This document shows positions 1-7,756 of a DNA stretch of 35,439 nucleotides, one piece after another. Where the stretch lies: positions 1-35,439 of the forward strand of contig JBGPJM010000026.1 of assembly GCA_041485385.1 (NCBI GenBank). The letters are read 5' to 3'. The notes under the pieces are model-generated. The model had not been told where the DNA came from and searched no databases. It saw only the letters and a program-made list of their open reading frames with translations. Both the position numbers and the translations under genes were made by a program. The stretch's first letter is position 1. Each line of letters starts with the position of its first letter. Source of the stretch: JBGPJM01 sp041485385. Its GTDB lineage: Bacteria > Planctomycetota > Phycisphaerae > Phycisphaerales > UBA1924.

Positions 1-1653
1 GGTGGCCCACATGTCCGTGTAGCTCACCGCCGGGTCCCCGTCGGTCGCCACCCGCGACAGCGTCTGCCCCGTCTCGTCGAAGTACTGCGTGGCGTAGATG
101 GCGTCGGGCTGCTTCACCACCGTCCGCGTCGCCCACACCGCCACCGCGGGAGAGCCCCCGTCGGTGTCGTAGCTGGTGTTGCCGACGTACGTGCTGTAGC
201 TGCTCGCCTGGCCGTACGTGAACTCGTAGGTCCCGGCGGCGCCCCCCGAGCACCCGCACTGGCCGTTGAACCACGCCTTGCTCACCCGGTAGTCGCCGGA
301 CGAGACGTACTCCAGGTACGCGTCCGCGTAGGGCTTGAGGTTGGCGTCGCTGGCCGTCAGCGTGTCGTCGTCCAGCAGCGAGTCCTGGTCCCAGTCGTAC
401 TTGCGGTACCCCTCGTACCCCACGACCATCTTGAGCATGTGCGGCTCGCCCCGCCGCCCGTCGCTGTTGGACCACGCGTCGTCGTAGTACCGGTAGTACT
501 TCTTCCTGACCAGCGACCCGACCAGGTCGCTCAGCGGCAGGGTGACGGTTGCCTTCTTGAGGTCCCCCCGCATGCCGTGGTCGTCGGCGTCGGCCGTGTA
601 GTACGCATAGTCCACCGTCGCCACCAGCGCGTCCGAGCCACACGCCGCCCAGTCCTCCTCCAGCATCGTCTCGACCTTCACCTGCGTCAGCCGCGAGACG
701 CCCACGGTCGTGTAGGTGTAGCAGTACCGCCTCCCCGCCCCGTCGTAGGCCTTGGAGATCGTCCCGTCGCTGTTGTACCCGCTGCTCACCGCCGTGCTCC
801 CCGTCGTCGCGTCCCCCACATACGCGGTGTTCCCCGCCGCGTCCACGATCTTCCACAGCTGCCAGTCCGCCCGGCCGCTGGAGGTGTTGCCCCCGAAGAA
901 GTACGTCCGCATCCCCAGCTGGTCGTACCACACGTAGGTGTCCGGCGTCCCCGACACATACTGGATGATCCCCGCCGCCCCGTTCTTGCCCTTGAACTCG
1001 TTGGCGCTCTCCCCCGTCCGATTGAACTCCAGGTACCGGTCCGCCCCGTACACGAGGTACAGCACGTCCTTGGTGTTGTCCGCGTCGTCGTAGAACCGCA
1101 GCTCCGGTTGGGAGGACTGGGCCCAGTTGTACCCCTGGAGCGCGTTGTTGTCCTGGTGCGCCGCCCCGCTGGTCTCCTGCCGGTGGTTGTAGCTCCGACC
1201 GATCACCCACCGGCTCATCCCCGGCGCCGGCAACGCCAGGTCGATCTCGTTGGGGCTGTACGTCCCCGTCGCCAGTACCACGTCCCCCACCCTCGATCCC
1301 CCTCCCCCCGCCTCGAAGGGGTTCCCCGCGAGCGACCAGCTGAAGAACGGCGCGGCCCGCAGCGAGCCGTCGATGTTCACCCCTCGCTGCAGGTGCAAGG
1401 GCCGCACCCCCTGGATCCGCGTCGAGCCCGTGTACAGGTACGCCGTCAGGCTGGCCCCGTAGATCTCCAGGATCTGGCTCACCACCGCGAGCGCCGCCCC
1501 ACCTCCCCCCAGCACCAGCGCCGCCGCCACCACCCCCAGCCGCCCCCGCCAACCCCCCCGCCGCCCCACAGGACCACGGCGGAAGGCCCCCGCAAGACCG
1601 GTGACAGAAGAACGATTCCGGCGGACCGTCGGCAGGGCGCGGGTGGCGAGCAT
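1..1653 (-). CDS. Secreted RHS/YD-repeat-like protein, 3' end beyond window
   Basis: An open frame of 551 codons runs from an ATG at 1653 to the left edge without a stop, so the C-terminus is missing. The N-terminus has a long basic stretch (residues 1-38, many Arg) followed by a hydrophobic segment (LGVVAAALVLGGGGAALA, about 39-56), which I read as a signal peptide or signal anchor. The rest is rich in Gly, Tyr and Asp, with features of planctomycete RHS-type surface proteins: a PAPGMSRWVIGRSYNHR stretch and tyrosine-rich segments such as VDYAYYTADADDHG. A GGGG run sits about nine bases upstream of the ATG as a weak ribosome site. Codons end almost always in G or C. The family call rests on composition and motif resemblance, not on a clear repeat count. 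The toxin-like tip expected at the C-terminus of some RHS proteins would lie outside the window. Confidence 0.65.
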   Translation of the reverse strand, partial: MLATRALPTVRRNRSSVTGLAGAFRRGPVGRRGGWRGRLGVVAAALVLGGGGAALAVVSQILEIYGASLTAYLYTGSTRIQGVRPLHLQRGVNIDGSLRAAPFFSWSLAGNPFEAGGGGSRVGDVVLATGTYSPNEIDLALPAPGMSRWVIGRSYNHRQETSGAAHQDNNALQGYNWAQSSQPELRFYDDADNTKDVLYLVYGADRYLEFNRTGESANEFKGKNGAAGIIQYVSGTPDTYVWYDQLGMRTYFFGGNTSSGRADWQLWKIVDAAGNTAYVGDATTGSTAVSSGYNSDGTISKAYDGAGRRYCYTYTTVGVSRLTQVKVETMLEEDWAACGSDALVATVDYAYYTADADDHGMRGDLKKATVTLPLSDLVGSLVRKKYYRYYDDAWSNSDGRRGEPHMLKMVVGYEGYRKYDWDQDSLLDDDTLTASDANLKPYADAYLEYVSSGDYRVSKAWFNGQCGCSGGAAGTYEFTYGQASSYSTYVGNTSYDTDGGSPAVAVWATRTVVKQPDAIYATQYFDETGQTLSRVATDGDPAVSYTDMWAT

Positions 1654-2200
1654 TGGCGGGTACCCCTGCGGGCGGCCCGCTCGCGGGTTCAGCCTTCCAT
1701 CCCGGCGCCACACGACGCCACGGCCTGCGCTGAGCCCTCGGCGCGGCGGGCTCGCCCGCGCTGCTGGTTCAGCTCCAACCGTGGTCCCCGCCTCCCCCAC
1801 AATCCAACACTTGTCACTTAAGGAAAATGGCAAACGTCCGCATGCTCTTGATCTCGACTACTCCTCCAGCTGCGGTAGCCGGAGACCGCTCTGAGGCCTC
1901 GAAGAAGTGAAGATCTGATGCTCCCCGCGACAACTGGGCGATCGGCGTCGTAGGTGGGGACTGGTCCGACGATGTCCTTTATGGTCGTGGCGACATGCTC
2001 AAGGGCGGGGTCGATGAAACCGGACGGTACACTTCCAAGCGTGCCGGATGCGCTGCCTTGTTCCGCCGGGAGACTTCCGTGGTCGATCCGATCATTCCCT
2101 ACCCTCCCTGCGGTCCCGAGATCAGGCTCACGAAGACGCTGGTGCAGCTTCAAGCCCTAGACGCGCCTGATGCTTCTACCTTTTCACTGGGGGAACCGGA
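1654..2200. other. Gap between the RHS-like gene and the SIR2 gene
   Basis: These roughly 550 bases separate two divergently transcribed genes and must hold both promoters, although I could not pick a convincing -35/-10 pair. In the plus-strand frame that ends in the SIR2 start codon, an ATG at 1827 (preceded by AAGGA) opens 27 codons, meets a TGA at 1908-1910, and the same frame then stays open to 2204. A competing minus-strand open frame covers 1818-2153. Neither product resembles a family I know. Confidence 0.4.
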
Positions 2201-2204
2201 ATGA
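1995..2204 (+). CDS. Possible small ORF translationally coupled to SIR2
   Basis: This frame of 69 codons ends in a TGA that overlaps the ATG of the SIR2 gene (ATGA at 2201-2204), the usual sign of translational coupling. Upstream of its first ATG the same frame is open back to a TGA at 1908-1910, and beyond that to an ATG at 1827 with a ribosome site. The annotated 69 residues could therefore be the tail of a longer gene of about 125 codons broken by one in-frame stop. The product is not recognisable; it has no membrane segment and ends in an acidic DAPDASTFSLGEPE stretch. The ribosome site before 1995 is poor. This may be chance; conservation next to SIR2 in relatives would decide. Confidence 0.25.
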   Translation: MLKGGVDETGRYTSKRAGCAALFRRETSVVDPIIPYPPCGPEIRLTKTLVQLQALDAPDASTFSLGEPE

Positions 2205-3517
2205 CCGCACAAGAGGCAGCCGACGCCGTGTCTTTGTCTGGCGCCATCGGTTCCCAGCCAACTCCGAGTGGATCGGATGGACAACCGCTGACCTCGCCGG
2301 CTCCCGGCGCTACGACGTTCGACCCGTACCGGCAAGCCGATCACCTTCAGAGCGCGCTGACGTCGGACAAGATCAGGGTGGCGTTCTTCCTCGGCGCGGG
2401 ATGCCCGATGTCCATCCGCATCGGCAACGGCGACGAGTCCGAACCGTTGATCCCGGATGTTGACGGCCTGACGAAGCTCGTGTACACCGCCCTGATCGAG
2501 TCCAAGGACTATCGCGCCGCATTCGACGCGGTCCGCAAACGAGTCGTCGACAGCGGCAACGGTGATCCGAACATCGAGGAGTTCTTGACCTTCGTGCGGG
2601 CGTTGAAGGAAGTCGCCGGAGCCGCGGGTATCGACGGGCTCACAGGGACGGGCCTCGCTGCGCTCGATGCAGAGATCTGCAGAGTTATCGTCGAGACCGT
2701 GAGGCGCCCGCTCCCAGAGTCCGGCACGCCGTACCACGGCTTGGCGAGCTGGATCGGGGCCATTCCAAGGCAGTACCCCGTCGAGATCTTCACGAGCAAC
2801 TACGACCTCTTGACGGAGCAGGCCCTGGAGCGGCAACGCGTGCCCTACTTCGACGGCTTTGTGGGAACGGACCGCCCATTCTTCGACCTGGCATCAATGG
2901 AGCAGGACACCCTGCCGTCGCGTTGGGTCCGGATGTGGAAGATCCACGGATCGATCAACTGGCGCCTGACGCCCGAAGGGAACGTGGAGCGGTGCGAGCC
3001 CGCCGCCGCAGGCGAGAGCCACCTCATCCACCCCTCCCACCTCAAGTACGACCAGAGCCGCCGGATGCCGTATCTGGCCATGCTGGATCGGTTGCGATCG
3101 TTTCTTGGCGGCGGGCAGGCGATCCTGGTCACCTGCGGGTACTCGTTCTCCGACCAGCACGTGAACGACGTCATTCTCCAGGGGCTCGCGGGCAACGCTG
3201 CGGCCGCGTGCTTTGCGCTGCTCTTCGGGGCTCGTAGTGCCTACCCCGAAGCCGTGGCCAGCGCCAAACGGCGCCCCAACCTCAACATACTCGCCGCGGA
3301 CGGCGCAGTTCTGGGGATGCGCGAAGGCAGGTGGACGGATGGCGGCGTGCCGTCGCACTTCCTCGATGGTGTTGCCGTGAGGGCAGAGCCGCGGCCTGCG
3401 GGGGAATCAGGAGGTCCCTGTACGTGGTTGTTGGGAGACTTCGCGTGCCTGGGCAGGTTCCTGGAGTACGAGATCGCAGGGCGCGACCAGGAAGGTATCG
3501 ACGCGAATGGCGGGTGA
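2201..3517 (+). CDS. SIR2-like NADase of a SIR2-HerA antiphage pair
   Basis: A 438-residue SIR2-family protein. It has the nucleotide-binding GAG loop FLGAGCPMS (63-71), the catalytic-region SNYD (199-202), KIHGS with the conserved His249 (247-251), and GYSFSDQHVN (313-322) near the end of the Rossmann-like fold. The first 50 residues are low-complexity (Ser/Pro/Gly). In the known SIR2-HerA defence system the SIR2 subunit assembles on a HerA hexamer and depletes NAD+ on phage infection. That role is inferred here from the neighbouring gene, whose start lies 11 bases inside this one. The start ATG follows GGGGGAACCGGA, an acceptable ribosome site. It is unlikely to be a protein deacetylase: I see no zinc-binding cysteine quartet. 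Confidence 0.88.
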   Translation: MTAQEAADAVSLSGAIGSQPTPSGSDGQPLTSPAPGATTFDPYRQADHLQSALTSDKIRVAFFLGAGCPMSIRIGNGDESEPLIPDVDGLTKLVYTALIESKDYRAAFDAVRKRVVDSGNGDPNIEEFLTFVRALKEVAGAAGIDGLTGTGLAALDAEICRVIVETVRRPLPESGTPYHGLASWIGAIPRQYPVEIFTSNYDLLTEQALERQRVPYFDGFVGTDRPFFDLASMEQDTLPSRWVRMWKIHGSINWRLTPEGNVERCEPAAAGESHLIHPSHLKYDQSRRMPYLAMLDRLRSFLGGGQAILVTCGYSFSDQHVNDVILQGLAGNAAAACFALLFGARSAYPEAVASAKRRPNLNILAADGAVLGMREGRWTDGGVPSHFLDGVAVRAEPRPAGESGGPCTWLLGDFACLGRFLEYEIAGRDQEGIDANGG

Positions 3518-5633
3518 TCCGACCTTCATCGGCACTGTCCAGGACGTCAGCGGCGCGACCGTCAGCGTCGAGCTGGACGACCAGACGGTCACCGGCTTGA
3601 GCTTCGTGAACGGCGAGGTGTACCGGATCGGGCAGGTTGGCGGCTTCGTGCGCATCCCGATCGGCTACATCGACCTCTTCGGCGTGGTGTCACAGGTCGG
3701 CGCTGGCGCGGCACCCGGCGGGGACGACAACACCCATCCCTATGGCAATCGCTGGCTGAAGGTTCAGCTGGTCGGCGAGGGACGCCATCGCTCCCAGTTC
3801 CATAGGGGGGTCTCCCAGCATCCGAGCATCGGGGACCGGGTGCACCTGGTCACGGAGACCGATCTGGAGTCGATCTTCGGCCCGGGCGAGCCGCAGGATT
3901 TCGTAGCGGTCGGCCGCCTAGCGAGTGCGCCCTCGATACCCGCCCTCCTCGATATCAACAAGCTGGTGACGCGGCACAGCGCCGTGCTGGGCGCAACCGG
4001 GGCGGGGAAATCGACCACGGTCGCCGGGATGTTGGCGTCGCTCTCCAACCCGGCCCGATACCCCTCGTCCAGGATTCTGGTGCTGGACATCCACGGCGAA
4101 TATTCGCGGGCGCTGACCGATCGCGCCTCCGTGCTCCGGGTCGCCCCCGATTCGCGCGAGCCGGTCCAGCCGCTGCACGTGCCCTTCTGGGCACTGACGT
4201 TCGAGGAGTTTGCACGCGTGTCGTTTGGCGAGCTGAGCGACACGCAGGCCGCAACGATCGGCGACCTCGTCCTCACTCTCAAGAAGGAGTCTTTGGACCA
4301 TCAGCCGCGCAACGGCGTCACGGCCGAGACGATCACGGTCGACAGTCCGGTGCCTTTCAACGTTCGCCAGCTCTGGTTCCGGCAGCATGTCCGCGAGCAC
4401 CTGATGGTGACGCAGAAGCAGGGGGGAACTCCAGAGGATCGGGAGCCCGCGTACGCCCCGGACGCCCAGAACAAGCCTCTTCTAGGCGACGCCGAAGCCC
4501 TCGTCGCGCCCGTGTTCCGGTCCTCGAAGACGACTGGCCCTAAGGAACAGCACGTCGTCAGCGCCAACGAGGGCGTCGGCCTGCGGAGGCAGCTCGCGGC
4601 GATGCAGGCAAAGCTCCGGGACCCCCGGTTTGCGTTCCTGTTCAATCCGGGCGATTGGATGCCCGACCCGAGCGGCTCCACGAAGAAGGATCTGGATGCG
4701 CTCCTGGCCGGCTGGTTGGGCGGGCCGCTGCCCATCACGATCCTCGATCTTTCGGGTGTTCCCTCGGTCGTACTGAACGATCTCGTCGGAGTGGTACTCC
4801 GCGTGGCCTACGACGCACTGTTCTGGGGTCGGAACCTGCCGGAAGGCGGCCGCGAGCGACCCCTGCTGGTCGTTCTGGAGGAGGCCCACGCTTACCTCGG
4901 GCGGGACAACGCGGGTGGGGCCGCGGCGGCCGTGCGCCGAATCGCCAAGGAGGGGCGCAAATACGGCGTGGGCATCATGATCGTGAGCCAGCGGCCTTCG
5001 GAGATCGACCCGACAATTCTTTCGCAGTGCGGGACGTTGATAGCGATGCGGCTGTCCAATGAAATCGACCGGAGCCATGTCGCCGGCGCCGCATCCGACA
5101 ATCTCAAGGGCCTCTTCGAGATGTTGCCGGTGCTTCGGACGGGCGAGGCAGTCGTTGTCGGCGAGGCGGTGAGCCTGCCTATGCGGGCGCTGGTTGATGC
5201 CCCGCCGCGGGACCGTCGCCCTGACAGTGGCGACCCACGAGTCGTTGCTCGGACGACGTCGGGCGATGCGCCGGAGGGACCCGGCGGCTGGAACAGGGAG
5301 CGTGGTCCGGAGGACTATCGAGCGGTCGTCACGCTCTGGCGGCGGCAAACACCGCGCTACGATCAGATCCCGATCGACCGGGCCTTGGGCCCCTCGGGGC
5401 AGGTCGAAAAGAAGGGAGCGCCCGTGACTCGTACTCCCGTCTCATCAACGAGCCTGGCCTCCGTTGGCTATGACGAGGCATCCGGTGTACTCGAGGTCGA
5501 GTTCCGAACCGGCGTGATCTATCAGTACTTCGACGTGCCAACGCAGGTCTACGCGTCGCTCATGAGCGCCGCGTCGCAGGGCCAGTACTTCTCGCAGAAC
5601 ATCAAGGGCGTGTACCGGTACGCCCGGGTCTGA
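3507..5633 (+). CDS. HerA-family ATPase with C-terminal KTSC domain
   Basis: A 708-residue HerA/FtsK-like (DUF87) ATPase. A beta-rich HAS-barrel-like N-terminus (about 1-140) precedes Walker A GATGAGKST (162-170), the LDIHGEYS segment (193-200), Walker B LLVVLEEAH (453-461), a KEGRKYG motif (481-487) and the sensor-like SQRPSEID (494-501). After a low-complexity linker (about 565-640), residues 643-706 form a KTSC domain (SSTSLASVGYD, VIYQYFDVP, NIKGVYRY), the small domain otherwise seen at the C-terminus of some lysyl-tRNA synthetases and as stand-alone proteins. The gene overlaps the SIR2 stop by 11 bases, so the two should be made together. HerA would act as the hexameric motor and scaffold of the SIR2-HerA complex. 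The KTSC fusion is unusual; its role is unknown, with nucleic-acid or partner binding as possibilities. Confidence 0.9.
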   Translation: MAGDPTFIGTVQDVSGATVSVELDDQTVTGLSFVNGEVYRIGQVGGFVRIPIGYIDLFGVVSQVGAGAAPGGDDNTHPYGNRWLKVQLVGEGRHRSQFHRGVSQHPSIGDRVHLVTETDLESIFGPGEPQDFVAVGRLASAPSIPALLDINKLVTRHSAVLGATGAGKSTTVAGMLASLSNPARYPSSRILVLDIHGEYSRALTDRASVLRVAPDSREPVQPLHVPFWALTFEEFARVSFGELSDTQAATIGDLVLTLKKESLDHQPRNGVTAETITVDSPVPFNVRQLWFRQHVREHLMVTQKQGGTPEDREPAYAPDAQNKPLLGDAEALVAPVFRSSKTTGPKEQHVVSANEGVGLRRQLAAMQAKLRDPRFAFLFNPGDWMPDPSGSTKKDLDALLAGWLGGPLPITILDLSGVPSVVLNDLVGVVLRVAYDALFWGRNLPEGGRERPLLVVLEEAHAYLGRDNAGGAAAAVRRIAKEGRKYGVGIMIVSQRPSEIDPTILSQCGTLIAMRLSNEIDRSHVAGAASDNLKGLFEMLPVLRTGEAVVVGEAVSLPMRALVDAPPRDRRPDSGDPRVVARTTSGDAPEGPGGWNRERGPEDYRAVVTLWRRQTPRYDQIPIDRALGPSGQVEKKGAPVTRTPVSSTSLASVGYDEASGVLEVEFRTGVIYQYFDVPTQVYASLMSAASQGQYFSQNIKGVYRYARV

Positions 5634-5714
5634 TGAGGGGCGCGGCGCCGTCGTGACCGTTGCGGGTGATGGTCTCGCCAGCCGGCTGGGTACCATGGGG
5701 TTCCGCGGGGCGGG

Positions 5715-5733
5715 TGACACCCGCCGTGACACC
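5715..5733 (+). repeat. Candidate integrase arm site (degenerate copy)
   Basis: TGACACCCGCCGTGACACC matches the site at 5954-5972 at 16 of 19 positions, in the same orientation. Each copy contains GACACC twice at a 12-base period, typical of paired arm-type binding sites. It overlaps an 11-base palindrome, GGGTGACACCC (5712-5722). Confidence 0.5.
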
Positions 5734-5753
5734 TCCAGGCGGGCACAAACGGA

Positions 5754-5767
5754 CGCAACGGGTGTCA
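5754..5767 (-). repeat. Left arm of 14-bp inverted repeat around the att core
   Basis: CGCAACGGGTGTCA is the exact reverse complement of TGACACCCGTTGCG at 5954-5967. The midpoint of the two copies is 5860.5, inside the bases complementary to the CCU anticodon of the tRNA-Arg fragment (5860-5862). I read it as an arm-type integrase binding site. Confidence 0.6.
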
Positions 5768-5857
5768 CCACGCCTCTCACAAGGCGGCGCCCAAAGCCGC
5801 GGAATTCACGGGATTCTCGGGAATCTGGCCACGAAGCCCAGCGGTGCTGGCGTCGCA

Positions 5858-5896
5858 TTAGGAAACCGCCGCTCTATCCAACTGAGCTACGGGCGC
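5858..5896 (-). tRNA. tRNA-Arg(CCU), 5' half only: integration-site remnant
   Basis: Reading the minus strand from 5896, the sequence fits the first 38 tRNA positions: acceptor strand GCGCCCG, TA, D-arm GCTC-AGTTGGATA-GAGC, G26, anticodon stem GCGGT, and loop TTCCTAA with anticodon CCU. The match stops at the end of the anticodon loop. The expected ACCGC stem strand, T-arm and 3' acceptor strand do not follow, so this cannot be a working tRNA. ACCGC does reappear 12 bases later, but no TTCRANY T-loop does. Crossover in the anticodon loop is a known habit of tyrosine integrases. A displaced 5' half is rarer than a 3' half and suggests that the att identity block covers the 5' part of the gene. 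Confidence 0.75.
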
Positions 5897-5953
5897 CAAA
5901 GGTCTGTCTTGCCAGAGCGGATTTGACTTCGCCGCGTCCGCGCCAACCTCGTC

Positions 5954-5972
5954 TGACACCCGTTGCGACACC
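5954..5972 (+). repeat. Right arm of inverted repeat; candidate integrase arm site
   Basis: TGACACCCGTTGCGACACC: its first 14 bases are a perfect inverted copy of 5754-5767, and the whole 19-mer is a near-direct copy of 5715-5733. It lies 57 bases from the tRNA 5' end and 44 bases before the integrase start codon, where an integrase arm site would be expected. Confidence 0.6.
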
Positions 5973-6016
5973 GCTACCACATGTCCGTTCGGGGTATCTC
6001 GTCGGAGGACCAGACC

Positions 6017-6535
6017 ATGGCGCAGGGTAGCCGATCGCGGAGCGAGCGACCAGTGAAGCCGTACCCCGATTCCCCGCTGTTCCCGCACGCCACCGGCCGG
6101 TGGGCCAAGAAGATTCGCGGGCGCTTCGCCTTCTTCGGGCCGTGGGCCGACCCGGAGGGCGCGCTCGCACGCTACTTGGCCCAGCGGGACGAGCTGTACG
6201 CGGGCCGCCGAGAGGAGCGCGAGACTTGCGCGGCCATCGGCGCCACGCTGGACATGCGCGAGCAGACCGTGCTCAGAGGGCAGAGCCGCTTCCTCAAGGG
6301 ATCGCCTGGCGGGCCTGAAGGATTGGCGTGGGGCCGCGCCTCGTCCGACGCGGCGGCCAGTCAAGGAGCATGCGGCACCGCGGCGCGAGCATCGGGGTCT
6401 TGCCGGCGACGGCGCTCGGCGTCCGACCAGCCCGCGACGCCGGCGCGCATTCCGGAGTATTATGTCCATAGTTTGTCCGTCGTCGTCGTCGTTGAACGCG
6501 AACGGCGTGCGACACGGGCCGGCGTTGGGAGTTGA
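6017..6535 (+). pseudogene. Truncated tyrosine integrase, N-terminal domain only
   Basis: The ATG at 6017 follows GGAGG with eight bases spacing. Residues 13-63 carry a pattern I associate with planctomycete tyrosine recombinases: KPYPDSPLFPHATGRWAKK, IRGRFAFFGPWADPEGAL, ARYLAQRDELYAGR. Directly after AGR, where such proteins normally enter the SAM-like core-binding domain, the resemblance ends; the frame runs on for about 110 residues of unrelated, Gly/Ser/Ala-rich sequence to a TGA at 6533-6535. The catalytic domain (Arg, His-x-x-Arg, Tyr) is absent in all three forward frames before the next gene. The gene is therefore a remnant, cut at about 6205. Its start lies 120 bases from the tRNA-Arg fragment, consistent with int next to its own attachment site. 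From 6205 to 6530 I see nothing else recognisable. Confidence 0.7.
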
Positions 6536-6540
6536 TCGCC

Positions 6541-7722
6541 ATGACTTCGGATGAAAGCTCGCGGCTTCTGGCGGACGTGGCGGCCTACTGCACCGAGTTG
6601 CGCCCCGTCGAGGAGCTGTGCTACGTTGAGCACCGGCCCAACGAGGCCATCGTCTCGCTGGCCGGCAAGCACGACCTGCTCGGGATGGCGGTGCCCGCGA
6701 AGTATGGCGGACGCGCGGCCGATGCGCTGACATACGCGCGCGCGCTGGCGCGAATTAACCGCGAGGGGGGTGGAGTGCGGACGTTCTTTTCCGGGCACAG
6801 CTCGATCGGCCAGTACCCGATTGTGCGCTACGGCACCGAGGAGCAGAAAGCCCGGTACCTGGCGCGGTCGTGCAGGGGCGAGTGCATCCTGGCCTTCGGG
6901 CTGACGGAGCCGGATGCCGGCTCGAATCCGTTGGAGGGGACGACGACCTACCGGCGCGACGGCAAGCGGTTCCTGCTCAACGGCGTGAAGTACCTGATCT
7001 CCAACGGCACGATCGCCGACGCGGTGGTGGTGTTCGCGTTCCCGGAGGGCAGGACGGGGGCCGAGCGCCGCATGAGCGCGTTCATCGTGGACACCGCCGG
7101 TGCGACGTTCGAGAAGGAAGCCCTGCACGCGAAGCTGGGGATGTTCACGTCGGACACGGGGATGTTCCAGCTCCACGACCACCCCGTGCCGGGAGAGAAT
7201 ATGCTCGGCTCTGAGGGCGAGGGCTTCCGCATCGCGATGCACACGCTCGTGTCCGGGCGCCTCTCCGTGGCGGCGGGGTGCCTGGGCACGATCGAGGACT
7301 GCCTGATCGACGTGGTGAGCTACGCACGCACGCGGGAGCAGCACGGCAAGCCCATCGGCAAGCACCAGCTCGTCCAAGAGCACATCGCGATGATCGAGGT
7401 TGCCCGCGCATCGACCGAGGCCATGGTCGAGCGCGCGGCCCGCGCCAAGCAGGCCTCGGACGACGAGCCGACCGACAGAACACTGCTCGCCGAGGCGGAT
7501 TTCCGCGTCGCGCAGGCGAAGTTCTTCGCCAGCAACGCGGCGTGGGACGCCGCGGACAGGGCGGTGCAGGTGTACGGCGGGCGCGGGTGGTCAGAGATGT
7601 ACCGCCCCGGGCGGCACCTGCAGGACGTGCGCGTCTGCCGGATCTATGAGGGGACGGACGAGATCATGAAACTGAAGATCGCCTCGCACCTGCTGGGCAA
7701 GGGGTTCGAGGCCTTCCGATGA
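6541..7722 (+). CDS. Acyl-CoA dehydrogenase
   Basis: A 393-residue FAD-dependent acyl-CoA dehydrogenase. It has the FAD-contact motif LTEPDAGSN (121-129), the C-terminal helical domain with YARTREQHGKPIGKHQLVQ (261-279), the VYGGRGW segment (344-350), and the catalytic base Glu370 in RIYEGTDEIMK. The ATG at 6541 is preferred over an in-frame TTG at 6532 because GGGAG lies nine bases upstream of it. The enzyme would oxidise an acyl-CoA to the 2-enoyl-CoA and pass electrons to an electron-transfer flavoprotein, which is not encoded here. Given the convergent benzoyl-CoA operon, glutaryl-CoA, pimeloyl-CoA or a cyclic acyl-CoA are possible substrates, but nothing in the sequence lets me choose. 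It ends 34 bases from the convergent CoxG-like gene and lies directly beyond the integrase remnant. Confidence 0.92.
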   Translation: MTSDESSRLLADVAAYCTELRPVEELCYVEHRPNEAIVSLAGKHDLLGMAVPAKYGGRAADALTYARALARINREGGGVRTFFSGHSSIGQYPIVRYGTEEQKARYLARSCRGECILAFGLTEPDAGSNPLEGTTTYRRDGKRFLLNGVKYLISNGTIADAVVVFAFPEGRTGAERRMSAFIVDTAGATFEKEALHAKLGMFTSDTGMFQLHDHPVPGENMLGSEGEGFRIAMHTLVSGRLSVAAGCLGTIEDCLIDVVSYARTREQHGKPIGKHQLVQEHIAMIEVARASTEAMVERAARAKQASDDEPTDRTLLAEADFRVAQAKFFASNAAWDAADRAVQVYGGRGWSEMYRPGRHLQDVRVCRIYEGTDEIMKLKIASHLLGKGFEAFR

Positions 7723-7756
7723 TCCGGGCCGGGCCGGCCGGCGGCGGGCGTGAACG

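Noticed and set aside
439..1821. Long plus-strand open frame over the left edge
   Set aside because: It is Arg/Pro/Val-rich low-complexity sequence, the mirror of the GC-rich minus-strand RHS-like gene, and has no family resemblance.
5780..5896. A full tRNA-Arg with an intron (group I type) in the anticodon loop
   Set aside because: Group I introns are known in bacterial tRNA-Arg(CCU), and ACCGC recurs 12 bases after the loop. However, no T-loop or 3' acceptor strand follows in a usable position, and I saw no group I core. The arm repeats and integrase explain the site better.
6458..6463. TATTAT as a -10 box for the acyl-CoA dehydrogenase gene
   Set aside because: It is a good -10 hexamer, but 16-18 bases upstream there is only GC-rich sequence without a -35 match.
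6474..6496. GTC-GTC-GTC microrepeat as a functional repeat
   Set aside because: It has only about four units in a GC-rich setting and no link to nearby features.
5858..6733. Minus-strand open frame ending in PVAQLDRAAVS
   Set aside because: That ending is the well-known spurious translation of a tRNA 5' half; it supports the tRNA fragment instead.
7729..7750. GC-rich palindromic stretch (GCCGGCCGGC) between convergent genes as a terminator
   Set aside because: There is no T-run on either strand, and such palindromes are common by chance at this GC content.
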